Assembly: GCA_003415625.1 (NCBI GenBank)
Contig: PYIU01000002.1
Span: 310,001-374,000 of the forward strand
Reading direction: 5' to 3'
Origin: Aquanectria penicillioides
Lineage: Eukaryota; Ascomycota; Sordariomycetes; Hypocreales; Nectriaceae
Length of the DNA: 64,000 nt
The notes under the pieces: generated by a model
Told to the model about the DNA's origin: nothing
Database searches by the model: none
Seen by the model: only the letters and a program-made list of their open reading frames with translations
Shown here: positions 12,659-25,567 of the stretch, piece after piece
Layout: each line of letters begins with the position of its first letter
How positions within the stretch are numbered: position 1 is the first letter of the stretch
Translations under genes and position numbers: made by a program

Positions 12659-14326
12659 GAGTTGCCCTAGGAAAGCTGGAAATAGTGCCCCTACCAGAAT
12701 ATTTGTGACACGAGATGGCTCTTCCGTCTGCTTCCCGATAACAGTAGTCCCCATAGCTACTTTTGACCCCATTTGCTCCATCGCAACTTCGACGGCATGG
12801 GACAGGCAAGCTCAACCTAGAGGCAATTTGCTGTTCCTGACTAGACCTACTTAATAATGCCACAAATTATTGAGCAATGACAGAACTTCACTCGGTCTCT
12901 TTGTGAAGTGCGGTTTATAATTGCACCCTTGTGTCTCCCTGGTCTTTATTGATGTTTCTCATTGTGAATAGGCTGTGATAGTCACTCAACGGCATTCACA
13001 ATAATTAAAACTGTGCGTTCAAGCTATCCTGCGATATATTCGGCTTGGTGTCTTTTATTGTTAAAGTTCTTGCATGAAACATGGATAATTGAAGTAAATA
13101 GTTGCCCAAAGCGAGAGATACATGTAATTGGGATTGTTCTCCTAAACGCCGTTTTTAGGCGAATTCTCTTTCTAATCTCGGATCTGACAGGTTTGTCTTG
13201 GGACTGACCAATGAGGATCCAGCACAGTAGAAGATAAAGATATGTAGAGACGACCTGGTAGTTTGTTGAGCTTTTTCATTGTATGAGAGGCATCTGACCT
13301 GTTGACACGCAATAAAATGAGAGGTAATAAAATAAACATGGCTGACCGTCGAGGCATGCAAAATTCCTTGTTCTCTTTTGAGCAAAGAAATTCCGAATGG
13401 ATCCGCCATGACTAGTCCTGTACATAGTTCATGATCAGTCATCATGACTGAGATGCGTAGGATCTGACGATATGACTGCGATTCGTCACCGTTTGTTTTA
13501 GCGACCAGGATCAGATAAGGCCTGGAGCTAGGATCCCGGCTCCTTGAATGGCTGCTGATTTGTTGAGATTTCACATGATAATACACTCAAAGTATAGACT
13601 TCTTCGACACCGGTAGCGCATCCCTGTAAAAGTTGATCACGGCAGTAGCGTAGCTCCTCTCATTAATTCCTTGGTTTTTGACATATCTATGACTGTTCGA
13701 CTAATCCCTAGCGGTAGGTGCACCAATTCCAATCAACTGACACACAGTGATAGCATTAGGTCGCTTTAGGAGCGCTATGCACGGAACAGAACCGAATGCT
13801 GAGAAGGGTTTCTTGTGCTTTATCTTTACTCCCTGGATATTGAAGGCTACCAATTGAATTTAGATCTAGGTCTTCGAACAAAATCTGACAGGTTAATGAG
13901 AGACCTCGAATGATGCATACCGCCATTTATCGATATAGAGGCAGAGTGTCGCGATCTCACTTGCTAGAGGAACCCTTTCTATGTAGCCTATCGCGGTAAG
14001 ACCTTTTTCTCTCCTATATCCTGGTACTGGGTAGAGAATTCGACCTACTGGTTCAGACCTCAATCGACTATTTCCTAAGACCCAGTTCCGGCTAGCCATG
14101 AATGACTGAGGGCCTGTCCGTAACTTGGTAGGCTTGGAAGGTGACATAGCGAACCCGAGCTGATATCACAACATCATGGTCAGGTATTGGCACTTGTGTT
14201 AAAATGGTATTTACCTGGATTGAGCGGTTGAAGTTGGATCATCTCTTCAATGTTTATGCATGGAGACTACTTAATATTGAACCCGGCGTTAGATCCGTGA
14301 GCTTCTCCAATTTCAGCTAATCCTAT
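12659..14326. other. Intergenic 1.7 kb, no gene recognised
   Basis: The longest open frame is 143 codons on the minus strand (13155-13586), Ser/His/Arg-rich and without a recognisable domain. No splice-joined frame with a known motif was found. The region lies 3' to both flanking genes, so it should hold their terminators. Confidence 0.5.
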
Positions 14327-16039
14327 TTAAACGTTGATATTGGCACACACCTCGATATGTTCAGTATTGTCTTTATCGATCTTCTGGTCAGGGTTGAGAT
14401 TCACATCCGCATCCGATGTGGAAACACTGGGCTTCCTTGCCTTTCGTAACTGCGAGATTGGGCCTTCAAAAATGCTTGAAATTTCCTCCAAGCTATAACC
14501 ACGGGTCTCAGGGAAGAAGAAGAAGACAACAAAAAGCCACTGTACAAGAATGATGAAGAAGAAGACGTAGTATTTCCAGCCGATGCTGTCGAGCACGATG
14601 GGGTTGACCATGTTGTTGAAGATGAGAGCGATGCTGTTGCACATGTACAACAGGCCCATTCCTTTTTGTCGGGCGTGAAAAGGGAGAATCTCGGCCGGGT
14701 AGCCTGTTCAATGTTAGAGACGAGTCAAGTGAGCTAACGATGAGCGTACTTAGACTGAGGGGTGTAATTCCGGAGGCATATCCCAACTGGAAGATGAAAA
14801 TTAGAGCCAAGACTCCGGTGGCAAGGCTGTTGTTGTTGGAATCCTTCTCGAACAAGGCAGAAAGTACGGTCCAGATGATGAAGGAAATCAGCATCGAGGA
14901 GACGGCAAAAAGCCACAGAGCTCTGCGGCGGACACGATCAAGAAGCGAGGCACCGGAAATAGCAACCACAAAATTGAGAATCTGGAGAATTACGTTGAAT
15001 AGAGTCTGTCGTGTCGAGTCTCTGATTCCGAGCGTGTTGAGAATCAAGGTGAGGTAGTAGCTAATCAAGGCACTTCCACATATTTGAAACATGAAAACGA
15101 TGTAGATGACCAAAACCAAGACGTCTTTTATCGGCACGAGTTTCCCAGATCTAGATGGTTAGCTTCATCTTGAATAAGACGCATTGAGACCATACCTGTG
15201 ACCACTTGAGATTCGCGTGTTGGTTGTTAATGGCAAGGTGAGCCGCGATTTATTCCATTTCATATGCGACGTGTGGGCTATTTTCCTCTCCGCCTCCGTG
15301 ATACTTGACAAAAATCTGACGAGCCTCATCGATTCGCCCCTTGCTCATGAGCCAACGTGGAGATTCGGGAACCCAGACAAAGGCGACGACCTGAATGCAG
15401 GGGAAGAATGCCTGGAGCAAAGACGGGATTCGCCAGGTCCAGGTGGAATTATCCATGCGGTAGGTGCCAAAGATGGTCCAGGTGAAAATGATGGCACCGA
15501 CAAAGAAGAAGGGCAGAAACAAGCTGCTCAGTTGCGATCAATGGGCGGGATAAGCGACCTCGGTGACGAGCACATGTCCACTCACCATGCAGAGTTCGAT
15601 GCCGACTCCGATGAGGAAGAGGGAGGCAACAAACATGCCTAGGTTCTGAGACGCAGCCTGCAAGGCAGAGGACAAGATGAGGAGCAGGCATCCGAACTGG
15701 ACAGTTTTCAAGCGACCATAGCGATCAGAAAACCAAACCACGGGGATACCGAATTGTGAGCCAGCGAGAGTTATAGCGGCGGTTGTCTTACTGGCGCAAG
15801 ATTCAACACAGCATTGGTCACACCCAGCAAATACGAGCTTGGGTGGTTGAGTAGCCGGTCCAGGTGTCGAGTGTCTGCAAGCCGTTCATCATGGCCGAGT
15901 CGGGGCCCACGCCCGCGCCGCACAGCAGCACAAACAGGATGCGGATGTTGAGTTTGAGGATGTGATGAGTCGTGAATTTGACATTCGGGGGCAGAACGTC
16001 AGCCAAAGTCTGGCTGCCGGACTTTTGCGTAGCGTCCAT
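14327..16039 (-). pseudogene. Sugar-porter MFS transporter, inactivated
   Basis: Starting at 16039 the protein resembles lactose/hexose porters of the Lac12/STL1 kind: cytosolic start, DRYGR loop between helices 2 and 3, PESPRWLMSKGR after helix 6, and PETRGYSLEE near the end. Two introns are visible (15151-15195 and 14704-14749). The frame is broken at five places: a 1-nt loss near 15850 (after WTGY), a second net shift near 15795, TGA at 15538-15540 inside the AYPAH(R)SQ motif, TAA at 15250-15252, and one extra base near 15116 before the VLVIYIVF helix. All other family landmarks remain, so it decayed recently. Two of the changes are C-to-T type (CGA to TGA, probably CAA to TAA). Assembly error could explain single indels but not the whole set. 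Confidence 0.85.
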
Positions 16040-16454
16040 GTTGGGATCGAGTCGAGAGCAGGGAAGGATGAGCGGCGTGGTGTATCCGAATATTCGTAAA
16101 CAAGAGCAGATTCGACCTTTTAACCATCACGAACGGTGATTGGCATGCAACGCCACCAACCACGTTTGCGAGAGTCTGGGGAATCCGGGGTAATGCGGGG
16201 AAGTGGTCTGCAGTTCGAATGACACCAGTGGGTTGCCGCGGACGGATTCGAGGCGGCGGAGATGCGGAGACGGCGACCGCGGACGGGGATATATTTCTAG
16301 ATATATATCCTGGAGACACCGAGACGGCCGCGGATTCCCGAGACACGGTGCTTGGGTATAACTATCATGTCCTGACGGCGCGAGGGAATCACGAGAGAGA
16401 CCAGGATACGACAGTTCCATTGCCTGCTTCACGGAAAAGCCCGAATCAGTCACG
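16040..16454. other. Intergenic between divergent pseudogenes
   Basis: This 415-bp stretch once served as the shared upstream region of the minus-strand MFS and the plus-strand hydrolase fragment. An imperfect AT-rich palindrome (GGATATAT ... ATATATCC) lies at 16287-16310. No ORF is convincing. Confidence 0.45.
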
Positions 16455-16777
16455 ATGCCTGCCCCTTGTCAAATTGCCTGCAAAGAGATTGACTCCCCGA
16501 CCATTGGCCGCAATGGGTACCGGGGGTTCCTCAACAAATCGGAGATCTTGCCGAAGGGCTCTGCGCCTTTTGGGTTCCGCGACCTGCCCTGTGATATTCT
16601 CGTCGAGCACGATGTGGGCACCAGATGTGAGACGGCGCCGTCTTCTACGTGGACATTTTGCCTCCTCCCGAGAGCGGCGAAAAGGTCCCAGCCATCATGT
16701 CGTGGAGTCCCTTTGGCAAGAAGTTGAATGGAATAAAATTTCTTGAAATCATGACCCCTGTACGACATTGGCGTTGA
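16455..16777 (+). pseudogene. N-terminal fragment of a CocE/NonD-type acyl hydrolase
   Basis: The first about 55 codons read PTIGRNGYRGF ... ILPKG ... FRDLPCDILVEHDV, typical of the N-terminus of fungal X-Pro dipeptidyl-peptidase (S15)/CocE acyl esterases. A shift near 16628-16640 moves the rest to another frame, which continues VFYVDILPPPESGEKVPAIM and SWSPFGKKLNGIKFLEIMTP before stopping at 16775-16777. The catalytic Ser/Asp/His region expected several hundred residues later is missing, so this is a truncated and frameshifted relic. Its open N-terminus begins at a plausible ATG (16455). Confidence 0.75.
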
Positions 16778-16977
16778 TTGCGGGTATTGCGGACATGTGC
16801 GGCTGGTGCGGAATGGCCACGATTGTTGTGCACTAGGTGAACGGATCGAGATTATAAATTCGATAGAATTATCAGTCACTCTAATTTCCATGTTTTAATC
16901 GCTGTCATCGTGCAATCTCATCCCTCATTCCGATCGATCCACGCTTACTACTAAGGTTGTGCCTGGATTTACCTTCG

Positions 16978-18609
16978 ATGCAGCAAATCACCAGCAAGAG
17001 TTGCTCTGCGCAAGCTAGATCCCCCAAAATGTATCAGAATCCGTCTCAATATCATGAAGAGCAAATGCAGACACCAAGAAACTCGCCCAAGGCATCTTCG
17101 TCCGCCATTTCATCCTCGCCATCTCTAGCTCAAGAGGTATTCTTCATTGTCATCATCTGCCTCTCCCAACTGCTGGCACAAGCCGGTCTCGCCCAAACAA
17201 TTGCCCCTCTCCGGATTATTGGAGACGGGTTCGATATCCATGACGCCGGACGGCTTAGCTGGATGACTGCAGCCTACAGTTTGACCATGGGCACATTTAT
17301 TCTGATCGCCGGAAGGCTAGGCGACCTTTTCGGCCACAAGCGACTCTTTATTGCTGGATTTGCCTGGTACGGCGTCTGGTCACTGGTGGCAGGGTTTAGT
17401 GCATGGTCGTCGCCAATCCTCTTCGACATGTGCAGAGCCTTCCAAGGCATAGGCCCTGCCTTTTGTGTTCCAAATGCCGTCGCCATCATTGGCCGCACAT
17501 ATCCTGACGGCAAGAAAAAGGCCATGATTTTTAGCATTTTTGGAGCCACAGCACCTGGGGGCTTTGTTATGGGAGCCGTGTTTTCGTCTCTCTTTGCACA
17601 ATTTGCGTGGTGGCCTTGGGCATTTTGGGTGATGGGAGTAGTCAACATCGCCATTGCAGTTGTGGCCATCTTTGCAATTCCTCTATCGAATGAACAGGCT
17701 AAACCATACTCGAACTTCTGGGAATCAACTGACGCTCCTGGAGCCATCACCGGGGTAATCGGATTAGTCCTGGTTAACTTTGCTTGGAACCAAGGGCCAG
17801 TCGCAGGTTGGTCAACGCCTTACGTCTACGCACTCCTGATTATCGGCATACTCTTTCTGAGTCTTTTTGCTTGGGTCGAATCAAATGCAAGATTCCCCTT
17901 GCTTCCTTCCGAAGTCTTAACTGGCCGAACAGGCTTCGTTCTGGCATGCATTGGTGCTGGGTGGTCATGTTTTGGAATTTGGCTGTTTTATCTCTGGGAA
18001 TTGACTCAACAGCTCAGAGAGACTTCGCCATTGTTGGCCAGTGGCCAATTCAGTGTCGCTGCTGCCAGTGGGGCTTGCGCAGCAATAACCACTGGTATCG
18101 TTCTTGGCAAGATGAGACCGGCAGTGGTCATGTTGATTGCCATGGCTGCATTCACCACGGGCAGCATATTAGCTTCTCTCGCTCCGGTTGAACAAACTTA
18201 CTGGGCTCAAACATTTATTTCGGTAATTGTGATGCCATGGGGAATGTAAGATTGCTCAATACTGGTGCGGAAAAATGCTAATGATTATAGGGACATGTCG
18301 TTCCCAGCAGCCACCATCATCCTCAGCAATTCGATGAGCAGCGAAAATCAAGGTGTTGCCGCGTCTCTTGTCAATACCGTTATCAACTATTCCATTTCTA
18401 TTGGCCTGGGGATTGCGGGCACAGTACAGCAGCAGCTTAGTCCGGGGCAGAGCCAGGCAGAACTTCTCATGGGCTATAGAAGTGCGTTTTATGTCGGCGT
18501 AGGACTAAGCGGGTTCGGTGTTGCGTTAGCTGTCTTGTTCGTCATTTATGAGAGCCAGGGGAAGATTACCGATGGTATCAGCGAGGGAAATAGAGAAAAT
18601 AAGTGTTGA
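16978..18609 (+). CDS. MFS drug:H+ antiporter, DHA2 14-helix type
   Basis: Exons 16978-18245 and 18291-18609 give 528 residues; intron 18246-18290 is GTAAGA...ATTATAG. The start used is the first ATG in frame (16978); a second Met at 17029 is possible. After a Ser/Pro-rich cytosolic tail come about 14 apolar segments, with the motif-A-like loop GRLGDLFGHKRLF between helices 2 and 3 and a motif-C-like APGGFVMGAVF. The family (aminotriazole-resistance/aflatoxin-efflux-like proteins) exports small organic compounds at the plasma membrane. Its position near the terpene synthase allows an export role, but adjacency is the only support. A copia element is inserted just 9 bp past the stop codon, so the native 3' UTR and polyadenylation signal are displaced. 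Confidence 0.9.
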
Positions 18610-18618
18610 GGAATCAAC

Positions 18619-18877
18619 TATAAACAATATACAGGCACGCGCAGGGACAGTCACAGCGGGCGACATGCGCAGCGGGTCGGTCTAGATCAATTGGGATTCA
18701 TAAGGAACAGCTAGATAGTGGTCGCAGAATGCAATTACCTATTTACAGTGCAGGGATTCCCTTATAAGGATATATAGCCTTAAGACCTAGGCCCATAAGG
18801 CCCCTAAGGTCAGCTTATGGCTAGCCGCTATATTTATAGCAATAACTACCTTTGCCTGGTTGCTATATCTATTAACA
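18619..18877 (-). repeat. 3' LTR of copia copy 1
   Basis: 259 bp. The outer half (about 18640-18700) keeps GC-rich sequence, while the inner half (18800-18877) is converted to AT. A purine tract (AAAGGGAG on the element strand, 18878-18885) next to it is the polypurine primer. Confidence 0.9.
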
Positions 18878-21800
18878 CTCCCTTTAAGCCTAACTAAAGG
18901 CTTATCTTTAGGTGCTATTATAAGGCTATTTTAACCTTTTTTATATATATATTCTTTATATAATTGTAAAGTTATTCTTTTCTTATTATTAGGGCAATTA
19001 TCCGCTTAAATAGAACTTTTTTATTATAATTAAGGGTATTGCTATAAGCTTTTATAGGCACTATTTATACTTACCTTAATGTTTTTAGTATAGTACTTTT
19101 TTTAATTTTAGCTTTAATTTTAAGGCATTAATAAAAAAGCAATATAATAGGCTTATTAATAGCTTTATAAATATATTAGTAATATTTTTAATAAAAAGAA
19201 TATATTATAGTTTAATTATACTATTTTTAATAGCCTTTTTTATAAAATAATACTATATTTAAATATACTTTATATAAATATAGAATTTAAGGTTATATAT
19301 TAGCTTTATAGTACTTTAGTTATCTATAAAAATTACTATTAAAGTAATTAATAGGCTATTAAATTCCTTTATAAAGCTCTTTATTTATATAATTTATAAT
19401 ACTATTTTTATTAATATATAGTATTTAGCTTCTATTAAGGACTTTACTATAATCTTTTAATGCTTATTAAATTATATAATTAGGCCTTTATTTATAAAGA
19501 ATATATATCCTTTAGTTAATTATACTATTTTTAGGCAGCTAATATAATTAAAGTTATAATAACTATAAAGACTAAATGGATTGCTATATAACTCTTCCTT
19601 AAGGCAATAATAATAAATAAAGTAATTAAGGCTCTCTTTAATATATTATAGTATTCTTTTTATAGCTTTAAGTTATTGCTTGCTTAAGCTATTTAAAAAG
19701 TATGCCTAAAGACTATATATAAAGGCTAGATTAGGCTAGCTTTATTATAAAAGATAGTTAATTTTTTCTATTATTAATATATATTCTTTATTAATAGCCT
19801 TTATATTAAGGATATTAATTGCTTTAATTAAGTAATAGGTTTTTATTTCTATTAGTATATTTATAGCTTTATAATTAAGGTATTTAAATTACTTAAAAAT
19901 GCTTATTATATAGTCTCTTTATAATAGTATAAGCAATCTATCTTCTTTTATTATAATAGCTATACTTAAGAAAAGCTTAAGAAATTTAAGCGATTTTATC
20001 TTTACTTTTTATATAAATTTATTAATAAAGGTATTTATATTTTTATTATTATTAGTAACTATAAGTATATTATTTATATATATAGCTATAATAATCTCCT
20101 TTATTTAATTTATATAAACTGCAGTATTACTCTATAGCCTCTTAAGGCCTAACTTATTAAGTATTTTCTTTAGTTTCTTTTATTACTATTAGGCACTTTA
20201 CTTAAGGCTATATAGGGCTATAAGCAACTATATAATATACTTAATGCCTTATTTATAGCCTACTTTCTTAATTAAGTATTTATATTTTAGATCCTTAAAG
20301 AACTTATTAAATAAAGGGAAGGTTATAATATAAATATCTTCTTTTAGCTTTTTATTTAAGTATACTATAATTATATTATTCTATAATAGCTTCTTTTTAG
20401 TTTATATAGTATAAGTAAGTAGTATTCTTTAAGAATTAGCTCTTATAGTTAAGGAGAAGGTCTTTTAATAATTAATACCTTCTTTTTGCATAAAGCTATA
20501 TACTATAAGTTAAGCTTTATATATAACTATTATACTATTTTTATCTCTTTTATATTAATTTACTTACTTTATTATAAGTAGTCTTTTGCCTTTTAGTAAC
20601 TTTCTTTTTAAGATAAATTTAAATATACTTTTATTAATAAAGGTATAAATCTTTTTAAAGAATGCCTCTTTCTAAAGGTTAGCATTTAGCTAATTAAGGG
20701 CATTATAAACTATAATTAGGTTAGCATTAGTATAGGCAGCTAAAATCTACTTTTTTATAGCTATTACTAATATTATAAGGTATTTCTTAAAGTTATTAAA
20801 TGCTTCTTTTAGCTATAATTAAATAATCTTTTTACCTTTTGCTATAAATAGTAAAATAAGCTTATAGAATACTATATATATTATTATAATAACTTTCTTT
20901 ATTTTAGGGTTTTAAATTCTATATACTTTAGTTCCTTAAAATTCTATAAGGATTCCTTTTTAACTATAAGGCAATATCTTTTTAAATCTATTATACTTTT
21001 TCTATTTAATATAAATAAATGCCTTTAACCCTAAAATCTATAAATACTTAATGCTTAATATATATTTCTTTTTTAGGATTAAATTTATAAAGTAAACTTT
21101 ATAAAAGGTCTTTTAATTTAATAACTTTATTACTATAATATTAGCAATATATATAACTATAAGAATAATCTCTCTTTATAGCCTAAAAGGGATATTTATT
21201 GCTATTATTATACTTCTTGCCTTCTTTTAAATTGTATAGTTTGCCTATTTAATAAAGCTATTCTATTTATAGCTATATAGCAGTATAATAATTATAGAGA
21301 TCCCTATCTTTAAGAGGAGTTTATTGATCTTTCTATTAATAAATTTATAGCTACTATTAAACTATATCTTTTAGGGCAAACTATAAGCTATAATAGTTTT
21401 AAATACTAAAAGATCTTCTTTTATTAAGGTAATAGTATTGCTTTTCTTTTTAAGTAAATTGCTATAAAAGTAATAGCTTTTATTATTAATTATAAGCTTA
21501 AAATACCTCTTTCTATTATATATATATAGACTTAGCTCTATAAGGTCTATATAAAGGAGGTTAAGTATATAGTTTACTTTCTTTTATAGTATTTTTAGTA
21601 AGAACCTTATGCTTTTAATAAGCTTATAGTCTTTATAGAGTATATTAAGTAGCTTATAATTATTAAGCCTATTTCTTATAATCTTAAAGGTATAATTAAG
21701 GGCTTTTTAATCTATATAAATAAGTCTTTAATACTATATTCTTGCCTTAAACTATTTTATTTATATTAGCATTATTTTAAAAGTAAAGTAATAGCTTATT

Positions 21801-23864
21801 ATACCTTTTATTGCTTTAAGTAAAAACCTTTAGTTAGGGATATTAAGAGTTATAAAGATCTTACTATTACTATTAAAGATCTTATTCTTAATTATATAAC
21901 TATTAAAAAAATAGACTTTTTTATTAAAGATTACATTTAGTAAGAAATCTTTAATAAAAACTATATCTTTAAGTATTATAGTTTTTATTCTCTTTCCCTC
22001 TATAAATAGTATAATTACTATTATTTCTATAGCTATAGGGTATATAATGCCTTTACCTATAAAAATTAGTATTATTTTATTAAGTTTATACTATTTATTT
22101 TCTTTAAACTATTTAAAGTTATTAATAATATATATATTAGCTTTTAAGTCCTAAAGCTAGCAGTCTTTTTAATTAATAAGGCCTAATTCTATAGATATTA
22201 AGATAGTAATAAAATTACTATTTCCTTTAGCCTTTAGTATAGCATTATTATTAATATTAAGGGAACTATATAATTGCTATTTTAATAAGCTAAAAATTAT
22301 TATTATAGCTGCCTTTTCTATTAATAACCTTATAAAAGCATTATTAAAGAACTTTTTTACCTTTAAGCTTTTGCAGTATATAAAAATAGTATTATTATTA
22401 TTATTAAAATTATCTTTAGCTTCCTTTATATTCTTAGCACTTTATTTATTTAATTCTATATATAGAGCAGTCTTTTTAGTCTTTTTAGCAGTTTTATTAC
22501 TATTATCTTTCTTCTTTAACCTTTTATTTTTATTGCCTTTACTTTCCTTTTATAAAAATAGGCAGTTCTTTATAATATAACCTTTTTAATTATAGTTAAA
22601 GCATTTATTACTTTTAGGATCTTTTTTATAATTATTCTTTTTATTTAATTAAGCATTTATTTATATACCTTTCTTATTGCTAAAGTCTTTACTCTTTTTT
22701 TAAAAAGTCTATAGACTTTTAGCTTTATTAATAAAGTCTTTCTATATCTTATAAATAGATTAATATTTTCTCTTTTGCTTATAGTTATATTAAAGTGCAT
22801 TTTATTTAAAAAAGACCTTTTTAATGCTATTTATAAACCTTATCTTTTTTTAATACTTAAGGAGCTTACTATTAGCTTTAATAATACTATTTGCAATATA
22901 GTAAAAGTTATTAATATAATTTTAAACCCCTTATAGTTTCTTTAGAGTTAAAGACTTTAATTTTTAGTAAAGGTTAGTTAGGCTTTATTAAAACCTTATA
23001 TTATTATACTTTTTTATTAATAGCTTAATAGCCTTTATATTAATCTTTATTAAAAATAATAATAGCTTTAGTTTTTATAAAACTGCTATTTTTATAATAG
23101 CAATTAAATATATTTTTTTAAATATAAGATTTTAATCTTTTTATACTATTTAATAGTAATTATAATATAAAAGAGATATTTCTTTTAGGCAGCTTAATTC
23201 TTTAATCCCTTAAGTATATTATCTCCTTTTATCTTAAAGTTAAAATTAATAAAATCCTTAATTTTAATTAATTATAAGTTTATAATCTTCTTTTTGCTTA
23301 AAGTAGGCTCTATTAATATTTCTCTATTCCTTAAAAAACTAAATATTTTATTTAAAGCTCTTAAGGGCTCCCTTAAGGTATAAAAGAGTTAGCTTTTTTA
23401 ATATTTAAAGCTTTTATTTTTATTATTTTCTATTTTAAATTTTAATTTATCTTTAGGCTATATTTTATATTTAATTTTTAATTTATTTTTAGTCTTTTAA
23501 TTAAAGTACTTTTATAGCTTTTATATTTACTATATTATTTTTATTATTTATTATATTATAATGCTTAAATTTAATTAAATCTTTTATAGATTCTTTTTAA
23601 TAGGCTTTACTAACCTTTTAGGGAAAAGTAAAAGATCCTTAAAATTATCTTTTCTTTTAATAAAATCTTCTTTATTATTAGTCTATTTAATTACTTTAAT
23701 AATAAAGATTGGCTTTAGGGCTAGCTTTAAAGCTATTATTTAAATCTTAAGACCTTAATTAATTAATATTATAAGTACTAACTTTAAGGGATAAACTTTA
23801 GGTTAATCTAAACCTTTTAAATAGCTATAATTTCTTCTTAAATTAAAGCTTTAGGCTTATAACC
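18878..23864 (-). pseudogene. Gag-Pol remnant of copia copy 1
   Basis: Reading on the minus strand, landmarks mirror copy 2. A CCHC zinc knuckle trace lies at 22562-22603 (C-F-N-Y-N-*-K-G-Y-x3-N-C, first Cys kept). The reverse transcriptase catalytic box at 20069-20080 reads YINN where YVDD is expected. A primer-binding remnant complementary to an internal initiator-tRNA-Met segment adjoins the 5' LTR near 23853-23864. Stops occur throughout, so it cannot be active. Changes are G-to-A or C-to-T. Confidence 0.85.
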
Positions 23865-24123
23865 TATAAATAATATATAGATATGCATAAAGATAGTTAT
23901 AGCAGGCAATATATATAGTAGGTTAGTCTAAATTAATTAGGATTCATAAGAAATAGCTAAATAGTGGTTATAGAATGCAATTACCTATTTATAGTGCAGG
24001 GATTCCCTTATAAGAATATATGGCCTCAAGACCTAGGCCCACAAGGCCCCTAAGGTCGGCTTGTGGCCGGCCGCTATGTCTGTAGCGACGACTACCTTCG
24101 CCCGGCCGCTATATCCGTCAACA
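23865..24123 (-). repeat. 5' LTR of copia copy 1
   Basis: 259 bp ending in CGTCAACA at the unique-DNA side. The outer 90 bp (24035-24123) retain GC-rich sequence with two GGCCGCTAT blocks, and the inner side is AT-converted. Confidence 0.9.
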
Positions 24124-25567
24124 TTAACTACTAACAGAGGTGTCTAGGGCATAGGGTAATTTTAACTTTCAGTTAGTCACTAGAAGTCTAGAATATGGAT
24201 GAACCACAATAACCATTTTCATTTACCGTCGCCTTAGCATGCCAAATGATCAACTTGCAAGACTGAATCTTTCATATACCTCGTGATGAAGAACCAAAAA
24301 ATGTGTTTTGCTCCAACTTTGTCAATAAAGTGCCTAATGAAGATGCAAAGATATTGAAACGATGCGTATATTAGTCTCTTAGCCAGCTTACCAATAATAA
24401 AGCCCACTTCCATACTATGCCAAGAAAAAACAATGCATCCATAACATCTATGCTTAACCTCATTCATTCCTAGCTTGTTAGCGATCGATAAATCTAAATT
24501 GCAATATGCCGTCAACATCCATTCTCAAAATGTCTGCTCTCAATGATAAGTGGGGTGTCAGCATGCGGCGGGCTATCCACCAATCCAATCTTTCGATAGG
24601 AAAAGTCGGCAACTTCATGCCGATCCTTGCAGCGGCAACCTTTGCATGGGATCAATCCCAGCACCTGACATCCAAACAGCCCCTTTCCCACCGACCTGAT
24701 CAGGTCCCAATTGTGAGATATTCGCGAGAACCATCATCAAATATCCATGGCTAAGGCGTACGGATAGTGCTAGACAAGAAACATTAGCTAGATAGATACC
24801 ATGCCTTATTCCTATCTTGCAACACAACGTGATGATCCGGCAGTCACGGTGGGGATTACGCAAGGGCCGTACGATGAGAAGCAAATAGGGTGATTAAGAA
24901 TACTTCCATACAATTGCTAACTTAATCTGGGCTAGTTCATAAAGTTGGTGTCAACCAGGGCGAAATGAGATGTGTAATGTAATAACTTGGTGGAGGAGAG
25001 ATGGGGAAAGGGGATTAAGTTGTGGGGAATTGGAGGAGAGGGGAATTCAATGGATGGGGAAAAGTGGGGGAAGATGTGCAACAGCCAGAGATTTCACCGT
25101 AATTGAGGCAAAACTAGACCATGATTCAATCTCGACCTTGAAAGTATCCCGAATCTCGAGGCCACTCTCATCCATAATGAGCATTGCTTAGAAAGTACGT
25201 CAGTTGCTCTGAGAATATTTGCTTCAATTCTATTCATAAATGAGTTGTTCTACTAATTTGTAACGGCTGGAGCCCTCTTGATAACCTACACCAGGACTTA
25301 AGGGTGGTTTGAACGGCCGTGTTTTTCCACAAATAAACGACCCCCCTTCACATTTCAGAATCACTCTATGCGGTAATTGGAGAAATAATGCCCAAAAGGC
25401 CCGAATATCGTACAGTTTATCGGACGGCGGATGGCTCGCTGGAGCGACATTCCTCTACCCCTCACCTATCCGTGATCCGTAATCCTGGTCCGGAGCGGAT
25501 ATTCGGCACGCTCGTCGTTACTCAAACTTCTCTCCCAGTGACAAGGCAACCACGTAAGCAAATCATT

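Larger units (their letters stand above)
18619..24123 (-). mobile_element. Copia LTR retrotransposon, copy 1, RIP-destroyed
   Basis: The element is 5505 bp and bounded by 259-bp LTRs (18619-18877 and 23865-24123). It reads on the minus strand: its 5' LTR is the right one. Flanking 5-bp target duplications are TCAAC (18614-18618) and TTAAC (24124-24128), differing by one CpA-to-TpA change. The two LTR tips are TG/CA-type, with the left one mutated to TA. Length and LTRs match copy 2 at 32894-38399. Confidence 0.92.

Noticed and set aside
13155..13586. 143-codon minus-strand ORF
   Set aside because: No motif, no plausible splice extension and atypical composition; it could be chance.
16219..16746. 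175-codon ORF upstream of the DHA2 transporter
   Set aside because: Arg/Ser/Thr-rich composition without motif; the overlapping frame from 16455 encodes the recognisable hydrolase fragment.
22371..22580. Hydrophobic ORF in the first copia copy (and its mate at 34438-34620)
   Set aside because: It is the antisense reading of the Lys-rich region after the gag zinc knuckle; AAA/AAG codons read backwards give Leu/Phe-rich sequence.
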